Positions 6,564-9,006 of a stretch of 9,006 nt of DNA are shown here, piece after piece (position 1 is the first letter of the stretch; the number at the start of each line of letters is the position of its first letter). The translations under genes were made by a program, and so were the position numbers. The notes beneath the pieces are model-generated. The model was not told the DNA's origin and did not search any database. It worked only from the letters and a program-made list of their open reading frames with translations. The DNA lies in the NCBI GenBank assembly GCA_016793685.1, contig JAEULX010000005.1:1-9006 (forward strand). Direction: 5' to 3'. This stretch comes from Bradyrhizobiaceae bacterium (GTDB lineage: Bacteria; Pseudomonadota; Alphaproteobacteria; Rhizobiales; Xanthobacteraceae).

Positions 6564-7781
6564 GTGTCCGCCGTTGCCGAGAGCACGATTGCGCATTTCA
6601 CCGATGACCGGCTCGCGCGCCGCAACGCGTTCGTGCTCGCTGGCGCGCAGGCGCTCGCCGGCGGCAACAGCGCGGTGATTTTCGGCAGCGCCGGCATCAT
6701 CGGCGCCGTGCTCGCCCCCGACCGATCATTGGCGACGCTTCCGATCACGACGTATGTAGTCGGTCTGTGGATCGGAACGCTGCCGGTGGGGGCGATCGCC
6801 AGGCGCTATGGCCGGCTCGCCGCCTTCGAGACGGGTGCGCTGTGCGGCATGCTGGCCGGCCTCGTCTGTGCGACCGCGGTCGTGTTCGGCTCGTTCACGC
6901 TGCTCTGCCTCGGCACCGCGTTCGGCGGCCTCTATGCGGCGGCACACCTGTCCTACCGCTTTGCCGCCGCCGACACCGCGAGCGAGGCGTTCAAGCCGAA
7001 AGCGATCGCCTGGGTGCTCACGGGAGGCGTGCTCGCCGGCATTTTCGGCCCGCAGCTGATCATTCTGACCAAGGATATTTTTCCCCAATATCTTTTTGCC
7101 GCGAGCTATCTCGCGCAGGCTGTGGTCGCGATCGTCGCCGGCGTCGTGCTCACGCTGGTGCGCTTTCCCCCGCTGCCGCAAACGACCATTGCAAGCGGCG
7201 GACGGCCGCTCGCGCAGATTTTCCGTCAGCCCCGGCTGATCGCGGCGGTGATCTGCGGCGTCGCGAGCTACGGCATGATGAACCTGATGATGACTTCGGC
7301 GCCGGTCGCGATGATCGATTGCGCCTACTCGGTGGACGACGCCGCCCTCGGGCTGCAGTGGCACGTGATGGCGATGTACGCGCCGAGCTTCTTCAGCGGA
7401 ATGTTGATCGCGCGCTTCGGTGCGGGGGCGATGATCGGCCTCGGGCTGTCGCTGATCGCGGCGTCGGCGATCGCCGGGCTCACCGGGATCAGCGTGGCGC
7501 ATTTCTGGCTCGCGCTGATCCTGCTTGGTCTCGGCTGGAACTTCGCCTTCATCGGCGCGACCGCCATGGTGACGCAGTGTCACCGGCCGGAGGAGCGCAC
7601 CAGGGTGCAGTCCGTCAACGACTTTCTCGTCTTCGGGTCGATGGCGTTCGGCTCGTTCTTCTCCGGCCAGCTCTTGGCGAAGTTCGGCTGGGCGATGATC
7701 AACGAAGTGGTGCTCGCCTTCATGTTTGCCGCCGCGCTGCTCTCGCTGCTGCTGGCTGCGCGTCGCCCGCAGGCGGCGTGA
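6564..7781 (+). CDS. Major facilitator superfamily (MFS) transporter, substrate unknown
   Basis: A 405-residue inner-membrane protein with about twelve hydrophobic segments in two halves joined by a polar stretch near residues 205-225 (RFPPLPQT to ADFPSAP-equivalent region in the transporter frame, LAQIFRQPRLI). A motif-A-like loop between TM2 and TM3 reads GTLPVGAIARRYGRLAAF (71-88). The second-half loop GMLIARFGAGAMIG is a degenerate version. The chosen GTG at 6564-6566 has an excellent ribosome binding site, GGAGGAG, six bases upstream. The same frame stays open through thiL, but that is a high-GC artefact: the residues before position 1 are not membrane-like and thiL is in another frame. 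The gene starts 71 bp after thiL on the same strand and may share its transcript. Substrate cannot be deduced; thiamine-related transport is only a guess from position. No residues look missing. Confidence 0.9.
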   Translation: MSAVAESTIAHFTDDRLARRNAFVLAGAQALAGGNSAVIFGSAGIIGAVLAPDRSLATLPITTYVVGLWIGTLPVGAIARRYGRLAAFETGALCGMLAGLVCATAVVFGSFTLLCLGTAFGGLYAAAHLSYRFAAADTASEAFKPKAIAWVLTGGVLAGIFGPQLIILTKDIFPQYLFAASYLAQAVVAIVAGVVLTLVRFPPLPQTTIASGGRPLAQIFRQPRLIAAVICGVASYGMMNLMMTSAPVAMIDCAYSVDDAALGLQWHVMAMYAPSFFSGMLIARFGAGAMIGLGLSLIAASAIAGLTGISVAHFWLALILLGLGWNFAFIGATAMVTQCHRPEERTRVQSVNDFLVFGSMAFGSFFSGQLLAKFGWAMINEVVLAFMFAAALLSLLLAARRPQAA

Positions 7782-7952
7782 CGCCGCGGCCACGCTCGCA
7801 GCAAATAATAGCGCTCCCTATCCAAAATATGCGTTTGTGACGCTCTCGATTGTGGACTTGTCACAGTTGTATCGTACGTTCACCTGAGCTGCGCCGCTTA
7901 TTGGCGTGGCCGCGACCGTGGGGGCGGTCACGGCTTGTTTGCAGGTGGGCAC
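7782..7952. other. Leader and gap between the MFS transporter and the OprB-like porin
   Basis: This 171-bp stretch begins with an A/T-rich part (7801-7830) that could hold the porin promoter, although I see no convincing -35/-10 pair. It has an imperfect dyad TGTGG-N5-TCACA at 7851-7865, inside a wider TGTGAC/GTCACA pair (7836-7841 and 7860-7865). It ends in a long terminator-like hairpin (7909-7940) directly before the porin ribosome binding site. Confidence 0.4.
7909..7940 (+). terminator. Terminator-like hairpin just upstream of the OprB-like porin
   Basis: GCCGCGACCG (7909-7918) and CGGTCACGGC (7925-7934) form a 10-bp stem with one C/A mismatch and a 6-nt loop (TGGGGG), followed at once by TTGTTT (7935-7940). 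On the plus strand this has the form of an intrinsic terminator. It is 127 bp past the MFS stop and ends only two bases before the porin Shine-Dalgarno AGGTGG (7943-7948). It may end MFS transcription, or act as an attenuator in the porin leader if the porin promoter lies upstream. Confidence 0.5.
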
Positions 7953-9006
7953 ATGGTCGGGGGGGCTGAAGTGTGGGCGCGCAAAGCGCTCGCTTCTGTT
8001 TGCGTGCGTACACGCCCTGGTCTCGGCATGCTCGCCATCGCCTTTCTGGTTGGCGTATTCGGCAAATGCGCAACAGCGGATGAAACTTTGCCGAACGGCA
8101 TTACGCCGCCGTCGATCGCCACCAGCCTGCCATATAACGGCGACCCGACCGGCCTGCGGGCCTTGATGGCGTCATATGGCGCAACGTTCAACTTCATCTA
8201 CACGAACGACGAACTCGGCAATGTGAATGGCGGTCTACGCCGCGGCTTCATCAATCAGGGCAAGCTCGAATACAACATGACCGTTGATTTCGAGAAGCTG
8301 ATCGGCTGGAAAGGCCTGAGCTTCTATACCAACGGATTCCTGATTCATAACACCGGCCGCATCCGGCGCGACTATGTCGGCGGGATCAACACGATCGCCG
8401 CGATCGAGGCGGTGCCGACCGGACGCTTGTCGGAACTTTGGCTGGAGCAGAGTTTCTGGAACGGCGGCGCGAACGTCCGCGTCGGTCAACTCGCGGCCGA
8501 CGTCGATTTTTTCTACGCCGACGCCGGATTGATGTTCCTGCAGACCGACTGGCCAACGATCACGGCGGCGGCGCTGCCGAGCGGCGGACCGGCCTATCCG
8601 CTCTCGACGCCGGGGGCGCGAGTGAGGGTCAATCCAAACGAGCACCTCTCGGTGCTCGCCGCGGTGTTCAACGGCGACCCCGCCGGGCCTGGAACGCCAG
8701 GCGACGAGCAGCTCCGCAATAAATACGGCGTCAATTTCCGCCTCAAAGACTCGCCCTTTGTGATCGCCGAAGCGCAGTTCAGAAATAATCGCGAGAAGAC
8801 GGCCACCGGGCTTGCGACCGTCTTGAAATTCGGCGCCTGGGCGCATTTCGGGAGATTCGACGACAACCGGTTCGCCGATGACGGAACTCTGCTGGCCGAC
8901 CCCGACGGCTCGGGGCGGCCCTTGAAGCGGAAGACCGACAACGGCCTCTATGGCGTGTTCGAACAGCAGCTCTATCGGCCCCAGGGCGGCGACGCGAACA
9001 GCGGCA
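7953..9006 (+). CDS. oprB: OprB-family carbohydrate-selective porin (partial, 3' end missing)
   Basis: The first 351 codons of an outer-membrane beta-barrel porin of the OprB type, which in Pseudomonas admits glucose and other sugars. The frame is open to the right edge. The start used is ATG at 7953, with AGGTGG four bases upstream; GTG at 7971, with a G-run five bases upstream, is a fair alternative. From the ATG the n-region is long and basic (WARKALASVCVRTR), then comes a hydrophobic stretch (LGMLAIAFLVGVFG, 24-37) and a likely signal cleavage after CATA near residue 42. The mature part shows alternating strands and family-like phrases: NFIYTNDELGNVNGG, LEYNMTVDFEKLIGWKG, FYTNGFLIHNTG, RLSELWLEQSF, RVGQLAADVDFFYADAG and YPLSTPGARVRV. 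Full-length relatives are about 400-450 residues, so roughly the last strands are absent. Sugar specificity is a family inference. It is unlike the coiled-coil porin at 1838-3580. Confidence 0.88.
   Translation, partial: MVGGAEVWARKALASVCVRTRPGLGMLAIAFLVGVFGKCATADETLPNGITPPSIATSLPYNGDPTGLRALMASYGATFNFIYTNDELGNVNGGLRRGFINQGKLEYNMTVDFEKLIGWKGLSFYTNGFLIHNTGRIRRDYVGGINTIAAIEAVPTGRLSELWLEQSFWNGGANVRVGQLAADVDFFYADAGLMFLQTDWPTITAAALPSGGPAYPLSTPGARVRVNPNEHLSVLAAVFNGDPAGPGTPGDEQLRNKYGVNFRLKDSPFVIAEAQFRNNREKTATGLATVLKFGAWAHFGRFDDNRFADDGTLLADPDGSGRPLKRKTDNGLYGVFEQQLYRPQGGDANSG

Noticed and set aside
6726..7793. 355-codon minus-strand frame opposite the MFS transporter
   Set aside because: Highly charged, repetitive Arg/Glu/His composition typical of the antisense of a membrane protein gene.
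8235..8846. 203-codon minus-strand frame opposite the OprB-like porin
   Set aside because: No motifs, and the plus-strand frame shows porin features and is continuous to the window edge.

Overview
This window is ordinary chromosomal DNA of a high-GC alphaproteobacterium, most likely in the Hyphomicrobiales (Bradyrhizobium / Rhodopseudomonas / Methylobacterium-like relatives). The evidence is strong G/C preference at third codon positions, the character of the ThiL and cysteine synthase proteins, and two outer-membrane porin genes of types common in that order. I saw no insertion sequences, phage genes, CRISPR arrays, tRNAs or rRNAs.

Layout. (1) Bases 1-1624, minus strand: a sulfur-metabolism pair, a PLP-dependent cysteine synthase followed by a 3-mercaptopyruvate sulfurtransferase (SseA) that runs off the left edge. 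(2) Bases 1838-3580, minus strand: a large outer-membrane beta-barrel protein with signal peptide, periplasmic coiled coil and Pro/Ala linker (DcaP-like). (3) Bases 3581-3918: a 338-bp gap with two clear inverted repeats and a doubtful cysteine-rich micro-ORF. (4) Bases 3919-5406, minus strand: a class I CPD photolyase (PhrB). (5) Bases 5482-7781, plus strand, divergent from phrB: thiamine-monophosphate kinase (ThiL), then a 12-TM-type major facilitator transporter with a GTG start and a strong ribosome binding site. (6) Bases 7953-9006, plus strand: the start of an OprB-type carbohydrate porin, preceded directly by a terminator-like hairpin; it runs off the right edge.

How the genes relate. 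cysK and sseA both handle cysteine sulfur and share a strand. They may be one unit, although the 154-bp gap holds a weak hairpin and a possible internal promoter. thiL and the transporter are 71 bp apart on one strand and may be co-transcribed; nothing shows what the transporter carries. The two porins belong to different families and are not evidently linked to their neighbours. I see no undescribed multi-gene system. The points worth a second look are non-coding: the hairpin abutting the OprB ribosome binding site, the 16-bp palindrome upstream of the first porin, and the 8-bp inverted repeat behind phrB.
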